Shown one piece after another: positions 55,737 to 64,000 of a DNA stretch of 64,000 nt. The notes below the pieces were generated by a model. That model was not told the origin of the DNA and searched no databases. It saw nothing but the letters and a program-made list of their open reading frames with translations. Source of the DNA: Chelatococcus asaccharovorans (GTDB lineage: Bacteria > Pseudomonadota > Alphaproteobacteria > Rhizobiales > Beijerinckiaceae); NCBI RefSeq assembly GCF_003201475.1, contig NZ_QJJK01000018.1:1-64000 (forward strand). The letters are read 5' to 3'. Both the position numbers and the translations under genes were made by a program. Each line of letters opens with the position of its first letter. Positions within the stretch are counted from its first letter, which is position 1.

Positions 55737-56645
55737 TCACGCGGCCGGTACCGGAGCAAACGGGAAATAATGCTCACGCCACGGAAGAGGCGCCGGCGTT
55801 CCCCAGACATTCATCACGCGTACATTCTCCGGACGCTTCAAGGCTGTGATGACGTTAGGCTCATAGCGCTCGTCGTCGGCAATCAAGGCCATGCCGCTAG
55901 AGCATTCAACCATCGCGCCCGCGGTATCGAGATAGTACGCATAGATATTATCACCGGGCCGATGCCGTCCGGGTCCCCAGACAAGCTCCCGCCCGCTGCG
56001 ATCCAGCAAGTCGCCTAACTTGCAATAATCGCCAAAGCTGTTGAATTCGAACGAATAATGGTGAAGACCGGTCGGCCCCCGCACGATACCAAGAATATGA
56101 TGCTGCCGATTGGCGCCTCTCATCCAGATCAAACTGTCGTCGACCATCTTTTCTGACAGCTTGAGCCCCATGATCAATTCAAACTGACGCTGTGTTTCGG
56201 CCGGTTCCGGCGATGTGATGTTGGCATGGTCCATGCGGTTGGGGCCGATCCCGGACGTGAAGTGTCTGCGACCGTAGATCACATCCGGAATGGGAGTGTG
56301 AATCTCGAAGACATGCCCCTGTGGCGTGGCATAGACGACGCCGGCAGCGCAGCAGTCGAGACTTGGCCTTTCCGACAGAATACGGCAGCCGGCCTCCGGC
56401 ACGCGCCGGGCCGCCGCTTCCACCGCCGCCGCCGATACCGCCTCAAATCCGACAGAACGCGTCGCATTGCCGTCGGCTTGATGCAAGACCAGTTCGACTT
56501 GGCGGCCATTTGAAGCCAGCCAGACCTGCCGTTCGTCGCGCCGGGTCACCGTCAATCCCAGGATGTCCGTCGCATCTTCAATGCCGGCCGCTATATCCGT
56601 GACGTTTATCTGGACATGGCCGATCGTATTCACGAGATAAGGCAT
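55737..56645 (-). CDS. VOC superfamily extradiol-type dioxygenase
   Basis: A 302-residue two-domain VOC protein. The N-terminal domain starts IGHVQINVTDI. The C-terminal catalytic half has the metal-ligand positions in MDHANITS, GLHHYSFEF and AGAMVECSSG (His, His, Glu), the pattern of type I extradiol dioxygenases such as catechol 2,3-dioxygenase. It would cleave a catechol-like ring using Fe(II) and oxygen. ATG at 56645 has GGGAGGAG ahead. Downstream FAH, hydrolase and Ldh enzymes fit later steps of a meta pathway. The ring substrate is unknown. Confidence 0.87.
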   Translation of the reverse strand: MPYLVNTIGHVQINVTDIAAGIEDATDILGLTVTRRDERQVWLASNGRQVELVLHQADGNATRSVGFEAVSAAAVEAAARRVPEAGCRILSERPSLDCCAAGVVYATPQGHVFEIHTPIPDVIYGRRHFTSGIGPNRMDHANITSPEPAETQRQFELIMGLKLSEKMVDDSLIWMRGANRQHHILGIVRGPTGLHHYSFEFNSFGDYCKLGDLLDRSGRELVWGPGRHRPGDNIYAYYLDTAGAMVECSSGMALIADDERYEPNVITALKRPENVRVMNVWGTPAPLPWREHYFPFAPVPAA

Positions 56646-56751
56646 TCCACTCCTCCCATTTGCGCCTGCAGACTTTGTACCCGGCCCGACGGTCGACCCA
56701 GCCGGCTAACGACGCGTTGGCAGGATCCTATCCGAAGAGCGAACACACATC

Positions 56752-56786
56752 AATTATTTTCGAAACTTATATAAAATTCGAAATTA
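56752..56786. promoter_or_regulatory. TTCGAAA-type inverted pair upstream of the dioxygenase gene
   Basis: ATTTTCGAAA and ATTCGAAATT stand about ten bases apart in a strongly AT-rich gap. The site is upstream of the VOC dioxygenase start and overlaps the end of the FAH gene. It belongs to the motif group listed at 52799-52829 and is a candidate GntR operator. Confidence 0.45.
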
Positions 56787-57629
56787 GATGATTTCGTCGA
56801 TCACAGGATTCGACAAGAGCCCCACGCCCTCGATCTCCACCTCGACCACATCGCCAGCGGACAGGAACTGTGGCGGCTTCCGTGTCGAGCCGAAGCCGCC
56901 ACAGGTCCCAGTCACGATCACATCGCCAGGCTGGAGCGGTGTGAAAGTCGATATATAGGATATGAGATAGCTGACATCGAAGATCATGCGCGACGTGTCC
57001 GTTCGCTGCATCTCGATGCCGTTGACCCGGGTAACCAGCGACAGACCCTTTGGATCGGGCAGTTCATCCGCCGTCACCATCCATGGACCAAAGGCGCCCG
57101 TTCCCACGAAGTTCTTGCCGGGGGTAAACTGGTGGCTATGCTTCTGCCAGTCCCGGACGGATCCATCGTTGTAACAGGCATAGCCGGCAACATGAGACAT
57201 CGCTTGTGCACGCGGTATATGGCGCCCGGGCTTACCCACGATGACGGCCAACTCGCCCTCGAAATCGAGTTTGCGCGATTCGCGCGGCCGGATCAGCGGG
57301 GTCCCATGGCCGATCTGCGAGGCGGGCAGACGTAGAAACAATACCGGATACTCCGGTGCACCTGTCGGCTTTGTTTCTCCCTCGAAGTAGTTGATGGCAG
57401 CCATGATGATCATGGCCGGATTGGGAACCACCGGTGAAAGGACTATTTCGTCCCAGGCAAAGGCCGGCGAAGCGCCTGCATATTCATCCGCGCAGGGAAA
57501 GCCGGCTGCGATATAGCTGCGCAAATCCGGAAAGATCGTCCTCAGGCGCCTCCCCGGATCAATGATTCCCGCCCCTGTGGCCATACCCCACGAAGACGCT
57601 CCACCATGCTCGAAGCTTACATATTTCAT
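56784..57629 (-). CDS. Fumarylacetoacetate hydrolase family protein
   Basis: A 281-residue FAH-fold enzyme. Blocks are IIMAAINYFEGETKPTG, the metal site KLDFEGELAVIVGKPGRHIP, YACYNDGSVRDWQKH, GKNFVGTGAFGPWMV and GDVIVTGTCGGFG. This subgroup includes 2-hydroxyhepta-2,4-diene-1,7-dioate isomerase/decarboxylases used after ring cleavage. ATG at 57629 has no clear ribosome binding site. It is the first gene of the minus-strand cluster and is divergent from the disrupted monooxygenase. Confidence 0.88.
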   Translation of the reverse strand: MKYVSFEHGGASSWGMATGAGIIDPGRRLRTIFPDLRSYIAAGFPCADEYAGASPAFAWDEIVLSPVVPNPAMIIMAAINYFEGETKPTGAPEYPVLFLRLPASQIGHGTPLIRPRESRKLDFEGELAVIVGKPGRHIPRAQAMSHVAGYACYNDGSVRDWQKHSHQFTPGKNFVGTGAFGPWMVTADELPDPKGLSLVTRVNGIEMQRTDTSRMIFDVSYLISYISTFTPLQPGDVIVTGTCGGFGSTRKPPQFLSAGDVVEVEIEGVGLLSNPVIDEII

Positions 57630-57936
57630 TGTCTAAGTTACCACGCTTCCTGAAACGGGGCGCCAGACCTGCGCTCCGTCGCATTGGCTCCGCAATCCGC
57701 AGCATCTCATTCAGGCAGGTCTGCGCCATCGCAACGGACCGGCGCCTCCCGCATGCGGGACCCGCGCACAACCATGAATATCGAACTTTCTCATATTTTC
57801 AAGTTAGATTGTTTTTTCGAAAATATTGACAAAAGATCAAGGATGCGATTCACATTGAAGAAAATGGGTCGCGCGGCGCCGACAGCGGCGAGCGCGGCAC
57901 GCCTCAAAAATATCTCTGCACAGGGGGGAAACGCGC
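57630..57936. promoter_or_regulatory. Divergent region between FAH gene and monooxygenase pseudogene
   Basis: These 307 bases hold promoters for both directions. The AT-rich part at 57780-57850 contains TTTTTTCGAAAATATTGAC (57812-57830), a member of the TTCGAAA motif group seen upstream of tctC and of the dioxygenase. A good ribosome binding site (AGGGGGGAA) precedes the GTG at 57937. No gene is supported in the gap. Confidence 0.5.
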
Positions 57937-58900
<964 letters not shown>

Positions 58901-59003
58901 GACAGCGGCGCTTCTGCAGTAGAACGCGATCGATGGCGCTGCCATCGATCGCAACGAGCCCTTCGAGCAAACGAGGGCCCACCGAAATAAAGAGGAGGAA
59001 ACC

Positions 59004-59984
59004 ATGCACGGACTCGCGCGGTTGAGCCGCTGTCTCGGGGGGGCCTTGGCGTTCGCCCTTGCCGCTATTGGCCCAGGCCATGCGACGGACTTTCCGTCGC
59101 GTGCGATAACTATAGTTATTCCATTTCCCCCCGGTGGCGGCACTGATCTGATCATGCGTGCGATTGGACAGAAGGCCTCCGAACTGACCGGGCAGTCCTT
59201 CATCATCGACAATCGCGGTGGCGCTGGCGGCGCGATTGCCGCCAAGGCTGTAAAAAACGCGCCTCCCGACGGCTATACATTGCTGTTTGGCAATTCCAGC
59301 ACGCACGCCATCAACAAGTACATCATGAAGATCGCCTATGATCCCGAGCAGGACTTCGTGCCGGTCAGCGAGATCATGGCCTTTCCGCATGTTCTCGTCG
59401 TGTCGGGCAATAGCGGGGTCACCAGCGTTGATGAATTGATAAAACTGGCGGACAGCAAGCCCAACGGACTGACTTTCGCGACCCAAGGGCTTGGCTCGGG
59501 CGGACAGTTGCTGGGCGAGCAATTACGGCTTGTCTCCGGCAAACGAATGACCAGCATCCCCTATCAGGGCGGCGCGCCGGCCTTGCTCGATACATCGGCA
59601 GGGCGCACCGATTTCATGTTCAGCAGCCTCGCCCCCGCCCTGCCCTTCATCAAGCAAGGCACGCTGCGCGTCCTCGCCAGCTCCGGATCGAAGCGCGCCG
59701 AATTCCTGCCGGATGTGCCCGCCCTCAAGGAGCTTGGCTATCCCGGTGTCGATCTGGAGTTCTGGTTCGCCGTCTTTGCTCCAGCCGGGACCCCGCAAGA
59801 TGTCGTGGCTAAACTTCACACCATCTTCGTCAAAGCAATCCAGTCACCGGAAGTCGCACGGATCATGCAGACCAATTCGGCAGCGCTCACTCTCGGCGAC
59901 GGCGCCGCACTCGGTGAACGGGTGAAACGTGATCTCAAGGTGATGGACGAGCTCACCAAAAAGGCGGGCATAGCTGTCAAGTGA
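59004..59984 (+). CDS. Tripartite tricarboxylate transporter receptor, Bug/TctC family (second)
   Basis: A 326-residue exported receptor. The signal sequence (CLGGALAFALAAIGPGHA) is followed by FPSRAITIVIPFPPGGGTDL, SFIIDNRGGAGGAIAAKAV and DGYTLLFGNSSTHAINKYI. Further blocks are GLTFATQGLGSGGQLLGEQL and LPDVPALKELGYPG. ATG at 59004 follows GAGGAGG. It lies 103 bases after the monooxygenase remnant on the plus strand, far from tctA/tctB, so it is an orphan receptor. It may feed the TctAB permease of this cluster with another ligand or act in sensing. Confidence 0.92.
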   Translation: MHGLARLSRCLGGALAFALAAIGPGHATDFPSRAITIVIPFPPGGGTDLIMRAIGQKASELTGQSFIIDNRGGAGGAIAAKAVKNAPPDGYTLLFGNSSTHAINKYIMKIAYDPEQDFVPVSEIMAFPHVLVVSGNSGVTSVDELIKLADSKPNGLTFATQGLGSGGQLLGEQLRLVSGKRMTSIPYQGGAPALLDTSAGRTDFMFSSLAPALPFIKQGTLRVLASSGSKRAEFLPDVPALKELGYPGVDLEFWFAVFAPAGTPQDVVAKLHTIFVKAIQSPEVARIMQTNSAALTLGDGAALGERVKRDLKVMDELTKKAGIAVK

Positions 59985-60008
59985 CCCCTGCGGACAAGGA
60001 AGAGGCAG

Positions 60009-60041
60009 CCTCCGGAGCGCCTTCCGGAGGAACCTCGTTTT
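60009..60041 (+). terminator. Rho-independent terminator after the second receptor gene
   Basis: CCTCCGGA (60009-60016) pairs with TCCGGAGG (60023-60030) around a six-base loop, followed shortly by GTTTTCG. It lies 25 bases after the receptor stop and should end the plus-strand unit that begins with the pseudogene. Confidence 0.75.
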
Positions 60042-60174
60042 CGAACTTGTATGATCAAGCCTGCTCGACCCGCCGCGAAGGCTGCCCGTTCTGCATAGCG
60101 GACGCTAGAACCGATCGGCCGACGGGGCGGTCATGACTCCGGTCGAGAATCACGACCTCATTCCAGGCGCTGAC

Positions 60175-60186
60175 TTTCGAAAAAAC
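60175..60186. promoter_or_regulatory. TTTCGAAAA half site upstream of the GntR gene
   Basis: TTTCGAAAAAAC stands about 70 bases ahead of the GntR start. It is the fourth member of the TTCGAAA motif group in this cluster and fits autoregulation by the encoded repressor. Confidence 0.4.
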
Positions 60187-60253
60187 ATGCACTATTGAAG
60201 AAGCGGACTGCCCGCCCTATACTCCAAATCACGGATCCAGTTAGCTCGTCGCT

Positions 60254-60994
60254 ATGGAGATGACTCTGAACTTGGAAGTGAGAAAACAGCGGCGGGTCTC
60301 TGCCCGGCCCGATGAAGGTTCGGGCTCATCGGCTGGGCAGGAATTGCTTACGCAATTGCGGCTTGACATTGTCAACAACCTGTTCGCACCGGAGGCGAAG
60401 CTTAAGTTCGCGGACCTGACCAAGCGTTACGGGCTCGGAATCGGCACGCTCCGCGAGGCGCTTTCGCATCTCGTGTCCGAAGGTTTTGTGACATTGGATA
60501 GCGGTCGCGGTTTTCGCGTCGCCCCGGTATCTGAAGCCGACCTTATCGAGATTACCGAACATTACGTCGATTTCGAAAAGCGCGCGCTGGCCGATGCCAT
60601 CCGGCATGGCGATGATGAATGGGAAGCTGGAATCGTTGCGAGCTACCACCGGCTCAACATCATTCACGAGCTTCCCTGGGAAGAGCGGATGCTGCGCCAC
60701 AGCGAGTGGGTGGAGCGGCATCGGGAATTTCACGAGGCGCTGGTCGCGGCCTGCGAAGCACGCTGGCTGCTGCGACTTCGTTCCCTGATGTACTATCAGT
60801 CAGAACGCTATCGTTTCCTCTCAAAGATGAGCCGAAACAAGAACGGCAGTCGGAAGGCCATCGAACATCGCGCCATTGTGGAGGCGACGCTCGCGCGCGA
60901 TACGGACAAGGCGACGCGGCTTCTGGAACGCCATATTCGTGAAACGGCGGAAACCGTTCTTGCCAATTTCGAAAAGCGGTCCAAAGCAAGCTAG
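60254..60994 (+). CDS. GntR family transcriptional regulator (FCD domain)
   Basis: A 246-residue regulator. The winged helix is at about residues 28-90 (GQELLTQLRLDIVNNLFAP, RYGLGIGTLREALSHLVSEGF, GRGFRVAPVSEADL). The FCD ligand domain follows (EITEHYVDFEKRALADAI, HREFHEALVAACEARWLL, IEHRAIVEATLARD). It is expected to bind DNA as a dimer and respond to an organic acid. Its product likely controls the neighbouring ring-cleavage/TTT cluster, where TTCGAAA-type sites recur. The TAG stop is within the CTAG end of repeat copy 3, the same situation as at copy 2. Confidence 0.88.
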   Translation: MEMTLNLEVRKQRRVSARPDEGSGSSAGQELLTQLRLDIVNNLFAPEAKLKFADLTKRYGLGIGTLREALSHLVSEGFVTLDSGRGFRVAPVSEADLIEITEHYVDFEKRALADAIRHGDDEWEAGIVASYHRLNIIHELPWEERMLRHSEWVERHREFHEALVAACEARWLLRLRSLMYYQSERYRFLSKMSRNKNGSRKAIEHRAIVEATLARDTDKATRLLERHIRETAETVLANFEKRSKAS

Positions 60995-61159
60995 TGGTTC
61001 GACTCTGACATTTGCATCCGTGCGATACCACCCTCGGAGCAAATGTCAGAGTCAAGAAAACCACTAGCAAGTTATTGGTTCTAGTGGAGCTTTTGAATTT
61101 GACATTTGATCTGGAGCTTGATGTCAGGTGGGACTCAAATGTCAAATTCGCTCCACTAG
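60991..61159 (-). repeat. 169-bp double-hairpin repeat, copy 3 (inverted)
   Basis: This has the same length and internal order as copies 1 and 2 but is in opposite orientation. The GGTTC arm comes first (60991 to about 61067), then the inverse linker CAAGTTATTGGTT, then the GGAGC arm ending CTCCACTAG at 61159. Both ends are CTAG. The left CTAG supplies the stop codon of the GntR gene, and the right CTAG is shared with a second mobile-type element. Confidence 0.93.
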
Positions 61160-61369
61160 CAGGCTGTTGAAAAACTGTTTCTCGAACCGCTCACGTGTCA
61201 TCCCCGGCGCGATTGGCGAAGCCAATAGCGGGAAGGGGATCCAAAATCATCAAGGGCGTCATTGTCCTGGATTCCCTTCCCCTCGGGCCTTGCGACCCTC
61301 GGCCGGGAATGACACCGTCGCCAAATGACATCGCTCAGGCAAAGGCTGAGTTTTTCAACAGCCTGCTAG
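61156..61369. mobile_element. 214-bp MITE-like element with 21-bp perfect terminal inverted repeats
   Basis: The left end CTAGCAGGCTGTTGAAAAACT (61156-61176) is matched exactly by its inverse at 61349-61369. The CTAG at each edge may be the target duplication. The interior carries TGTCATCCCCGGC and GCCGGGAATGACA arms, a nested inverted repeat. There is no transposase frame. GGCTGTTGAAAAA ends are known in several IS families, so it is probably moved by a transposase in trans. Confidence 0.88.
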
Positions 61370-62031
61370 ATGTCGTTGTCACGGAGGTTGTCCGCGAGTT
61401 TTTTACAGCAAATCTTGAATGTCGATTGGTCCTAGAACGCCTCGCAATCCGCGGCGGCCGCGGCGTTCGCCTTTTTTGATGCCGTGGCTATGCCAAGGTA
61501 CAGGTCATCCTAGCCTTTATTGTGGGCAGGCGCCGATCTGGCTAGTAGTGGGCCCGCCCTTAACATCGAATACTTCTTCTCGTTTTCCGCGCTGACAGCC
61601 TGCTTCGAACTCCTTCTGAAAGCATGGTGGTCAGCTCCCCTTTTGGCGAGAGGTGATTGATGAAAGCTCTTGACGGGTGAGGCAATGCCGCCGCGAGACC
61701 GCGCCGCCGCCGCGACCGTCGCTCATCGGAGGACTCGTCAAATAGACATCTGGTGTAGGAGTTCGGCGATTGACGGCCGTATCGGCCCTGTCATTCCGCC
61801 ACCCTCCGGGGCAATACCGCTCGCGGCGATCGCATATATCCGACAGTTCGGATTTCATGGTATTTGCTTCAGTTCGTACCGTTAAATAACGGATTCTCGA
61901 TATTTTTGCGCAAAATATCTTACCTGTCATATAGTATAGATTTATTTATACTTTGATCCGGTCGCCACCAGCCGCTCTCAATCTAGCGTCCTCCGAGCCG
62001 TGATTTGAACGGTATCAATGAGGAAAGTGCC
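61370..62031. other. Gene-poor stretch with promoter-like palindromes
   Basis: These 662 bases hold no convincing gene. Short frames lack family resemblance and ribosome binding sites. The right part turns AT-rich and has a perfect hairpin GATATTTT/AAAATATC at 61899-61919 and a GTTAAATAAC palindrome at 61881-61890. These lie about 110-150 bases ahead of the next gene and may form its promoter and operator. Confidence 0.45.
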
Positions 62032-62949
62032 ATGAGCCTTGACGTTACTTCACGCTCCGGACGACCGGGGCCCGAAGAGCTGGTCCCGTCGCGCTACGCG
62101 GTACGGGTCGGCGAGATTGATGTTCTGGTGGTCAGCGACGGGGTGCTGCCGCTCCCGACCAAGATGCTGGGGCATAACGTCGCCGAGACCGAGCGGGCCA
62201 GTTGGCTGAACGAGATGTTCCTGCCGTCCGACGCTTTCGACTGGGCGCTGAACGTCGTCCTGGTGCGCAGCGGCGAGCAGGTGATCCTGATCGACGCCGG
62301 GCTGGGTCTTGATCCGGAACTGAACCTGCCGCGGGCCGGACAAGTGGTCAAGCGCCTGGAGGCGGCCGGCATCGATCTCGGCTCCGTCACCGACGTGGTG
62401 CTGACCCACATGCATATGGACCATGTCGGCGGTCTCCTCGTCGAGGGGGTGAAGGACCGATTGCGCCCGGACCTGCGGATCCATGTGGCGGCCGCCGAGG
62501 TGAAGTTTTGGGAGGCGCCCGACTTCACGCGCGTCAACATGCCGGCGGGCTTCCCGGATGCGCTTCGGTCGGCCGCCAAACGATTTGCGCAAGAGTATCG
62601 CAGTCACCTGCGGCTGTTCGACGAGGAGCACGAGGTCGCGCCGGGTGTCATCGTCCGCCGGACGGGCGGCCACACGCCCGGACACAGCGTGGTCCGTCTG
62701 TCCTCCGGCGGCGACCGCCTGACATTCGCCGGCGACGCCGTATTCGCTGTCGGGTTCGAACACCCCGACTGGTATAACGGCTTTGAGCACGACCCTGAGG
62801 AAGCGGCCCGCGTTCGCCATCGTCTTCTGACGGAGCTGGCGGGGACCGGCGAACAGCTCGTGGCCACCCACCTCCCCTTCCCGTCGGTCGGTCGGGTCGC
62901 GGTCGAGGGCGCTGCCTTCCGCTGGGTTCCCGCCTTCTGGGATTATTGA
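62032..62949 (+). CDS. MBL-fold metallo-hydrolase
   Basis: A 305-residue metallo-beta-lactamase fold protein. The metal motif HxHxDH is in LTHMHMDHVGGL near residue 132. Further ligands are in GGHTPGHSVVRL, FAGDAVFAVGF and VATHLPFPSVG. There is no signal peptide. ATG at 62032 has GAGGAAA seven to eight bases upstream and was preferred over an open extension to 62005. The general pattern matches lactonase/glyoxalase II-like subgroups; the substrate is not shown. It heads a plus-strand unit with a reductase and an exported protein. Confidence 0.88.
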   Translation: MSLDVTSRSGRPGPEELVPSRYAVRVGEIDVLVVSDGVLPLPTKMLGHNVAETERASWLNEMFLPSDAFDWALNVVLVRSGEQVILIDAGLGLDPELNLPRAGQVVKRLEAAGIDLGSVTDVVLTHMHMDHVGGLLVEGVKDRLRPDLRIHVAAAEVKFWEAPDFTRVNMPAGFPDALRSAAKRFAQEYRSHLRLFDEEHEVAPGVIVRRTGGHTPGHSVVRLSSGGDRLTFAGDAVFAVGFEHPDWYNGFEHDPEEAARVRHRLLTELAGTGEQLVATHLPFPSVGRVAVEGAAFRWVPAFWDY

Positions 62950-63090
62950 AGACTCGTCTGGCCCACGGCCGAACCTGGCTGCGCAGGTTTCAAAGCCATG
63001 CCGGTTCGGCCGACAACCTGACCTCGACGAGGTCGCCCGTCACATCGATCGAACGACGCGCCGCATGGGCGGCTGCGCAGGAGACATCTC

Positions 63091-63843
63091 ATGAAAATCG
63101 TCATTATCGGCGGCACCGGACTGATCGGGTCGAAGACCGCGGAGCGCCTGCGCAAGCAGGGGCATGAGGTCATTGCCGCCGCCCCGAATACCGGCGTCAA
63201 TACGATCACCGGCGAAGGCCTGGCCGCGGTCCTCGAGAATGCCGCGGTGGTGATCGACCTCGCGAACTCGCCTTCCTTCGAGGACAAGGCCGTGCTCGAT
63301 TTCTTCCAAACGTCCGGCAAGAACCTGACCGCGGCGGAGAAGGTGGCCGGCGTCAAGCATCACGTCGCGCTCTCGATCGTCGGCACGGACCGTTTGCCTG
63401 ACAGCGGCTATCTTCGCGCCAAGGTCGCCCAGGAGGAGATCATCCGGAGATCCGGCATTCCCTATACGGTCGTGCGGTCCACGCAGTTCATGGAATTCCT
63501 CGGCGGCATTGCCCAGGCCGGCACATCCGGCGACACCGCTCGCCTGTCGACAGGCAATCTTCAGCCGATCGCCTCCGACGATGTCGCCGATTTCGTCGCT
63601 GAGGCGGCGCTGGCCGCCCCGGCCAACGGCGTCATCGAAATCTCGGGCCCGGAGCGCGCGCGCCTTTGCGATTTCGTCGCCCGCTACCTCAAGGCGATCG
63701 GCGATCCCCGCATCGTCGTCGCCGATCCGGATGCCCGGTATTTCGGCACCAAGCTGGAGGCCGGCTCGCTCGTCTCCGACAACAATCCCCGCATCGGCCG
63801 GATCGACTTCGATCACTGGTTCGCGACGGCTCCCCGGAAATAA
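63091..63843 (+). CDS. NAD(P)H-binding atypical SDR (NmrA/NAD(P)-binding domain)
   Basis: A 250-residue atypical SDR. The nucleotide motif is IVIIGGTGLIGSKTAERLRKQG at residues 3-24. A VALSIVGTDRLPDSGYLRAKVAQEEIIR segment holds the YxxxK-like YLRAK, and VVRSTQFMEF follows. It resembles NmrA-like and quinone-reductase-like proteins that sense or use NAD(P)H. AGGAG precedes ATG 63091. It lies 141 bases after the MBL-fold gene and probably shares its promoter. Confidence 0.85.
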   Translation: MKIVIIGGTGLIGSKTAERLRKQGHEVIAAAPNTGVNTITGEGLAAVLENAAVVIDLANSPSFEDKAVLDFFQTSGKNLTAAEKVAGVKHHVALSIVGTDRLPDSGYLRAKVAQEEIIRRSGIPYTVVRSTQFMEFLGGIAQAGTSGDTARLSTGNLQPIASDDVADFVAEAALAAPANGVIEISGPERARLCDFVARYLKAIGDPRIVVADPDARYFGTKLEAGSLVSDNNPRIGRIDFDHWFATAPRK

Positions 63844-63850
63844 TGGCTCG

Positions 63851-63881
63851 TGGATGAGCAGAATTCGCAGCGGCTCATCCA
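63851..63881. other. Hairpin between reductase and exported-protein genes
   Basis: TGGATGAGC (63851-63859) and GCTCATCCA (63873-63881) form a perfect nine-base stem with a 13-base loop. There is no T-tract. It may be an mRNA processing or attenuating structure ahead of the next gene. Confidence 0.4.
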
Positions 63882-63906
63882 TCTCCATCGTGAAAGGACG
63901 ATAGAC

Positions 63907-64000
63907 ATGACCAAGTCACTGGCATGCGCCTTTGCGCTGACGGCTCTTCTGCCGATTTCGGCATTCGCCCATGACACGCCCGGAGGTGGCGAAGGTGCAA
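63907..64000 (+). CDS. Exported protein, N-terminal part only
   Basis: The gene runs off the window; 31 residues are visible. They form a signal peptide (SLACAFALTALLPISAFA, cleavage after AFA) followed by HDTPGGGEGA. AAGGA lies ahead of ATG 63907. Small exported cupin proteins often follow such reductase genes, but nothing visible proves that here. Confidence 0.7.
   Translation, partial: MTKSLACAFALTALLPISAFAHDTPGGGEGA

Noticed and set aside
61128-61930. Short frames in the gene-poor stretch
   Set aside because: They cover the MITE-like element and AT-rich DNA, and none has a ribosome binding site or family resemblance; no transposase remnant was found.

Overview
The window reads as high-GC chromosomal DNA from an alphaproteobacterium, most likely a Hyphomicrobiales (Rhizobiales) member of the Bosea/Chelatococcus/Xanthobacteraceae kind. 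The grounds are codon bias, the gene families present (TRAP and TTT transporters, EfeUOB, PrtD/PrtE-type secretion) and a RIME-like intergenic hairpin typical of that order. The genus cannot be fixed from sequence alone. No tRNA, rRNA or CRISPR array was seen.

Region 1 (1-28.3 kb) is a cell-surface glycan and protein-export locus. galU (cut by the window edge) and galE stand divergent at the left end. Then come a polysaccharide pyruvyl transferase-family protein, a large multi-module protein, a GT4 glycosyltransferase and a small protein. A convergent operon follows on the minus strand: two SapC-family proteins, a PrtD-type type I secretion ABC transporter, its HlyD-type adaptor and rfbCBDA for dTDP-L-rhamnose. 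Facing it are an unrecognised protein and an RTX/DUF4214 protein with no signal peptide, the probable type I substrate. Two GT2 enzymes, a methyltransferase, another GT4 and a coiled-coil protein complete the block. The arrangement resembles S-layer export loci (Campylobacter sapCDEF, Caulobacter rsaADE), where the exported RTX protein anchors to surface polysaccharide. Several proteins share a short module with a G-W core.

Region 2 (28.3-37 kb) is a catabolic operon on the minus strand: FAH-family hydrolase, SDR, TRAP transporter (P, Q, M), EthD-like protein and NAD-dependent epimerase. A divergent GntR regulator and an aldehyde dehydrogenase lie beside it. A PhnA-domain protein follows.

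Region 3 (37-44.3 kb) is a 2073-residue glycine-rich autotransporter and a small hypothetical gene.

Region 4 (44.4-49.5 kb) is an EfeUOB-type iron uptake operon plus a second M75 protein. It is bracketed by direct copies of a 169-bp double-hairpin repeat. efeU seems to begin at ACG.

Region 5 (49.5-61 kb) is a second catabolic cluster: tctCBA, Ldh-family dehydrogenase, alpha/beta hydrolase, FMN reductase, VOC dioxygenase and FAH hydrolase. It also has a flavin monooxygenase reduced to a pseudogene by an internal deletion, a second TctC receptor and a GntR regulator. TTCGAAA-type motifs recur in its intergenic gaps. A third copy of the 169-bp repeat and a 214-bp MITE-like element follow.

Region 6 (62-64 kb) holds an MBL-fold hydrolase, an NAD(P)-binding reductase and the start of an exported protein.
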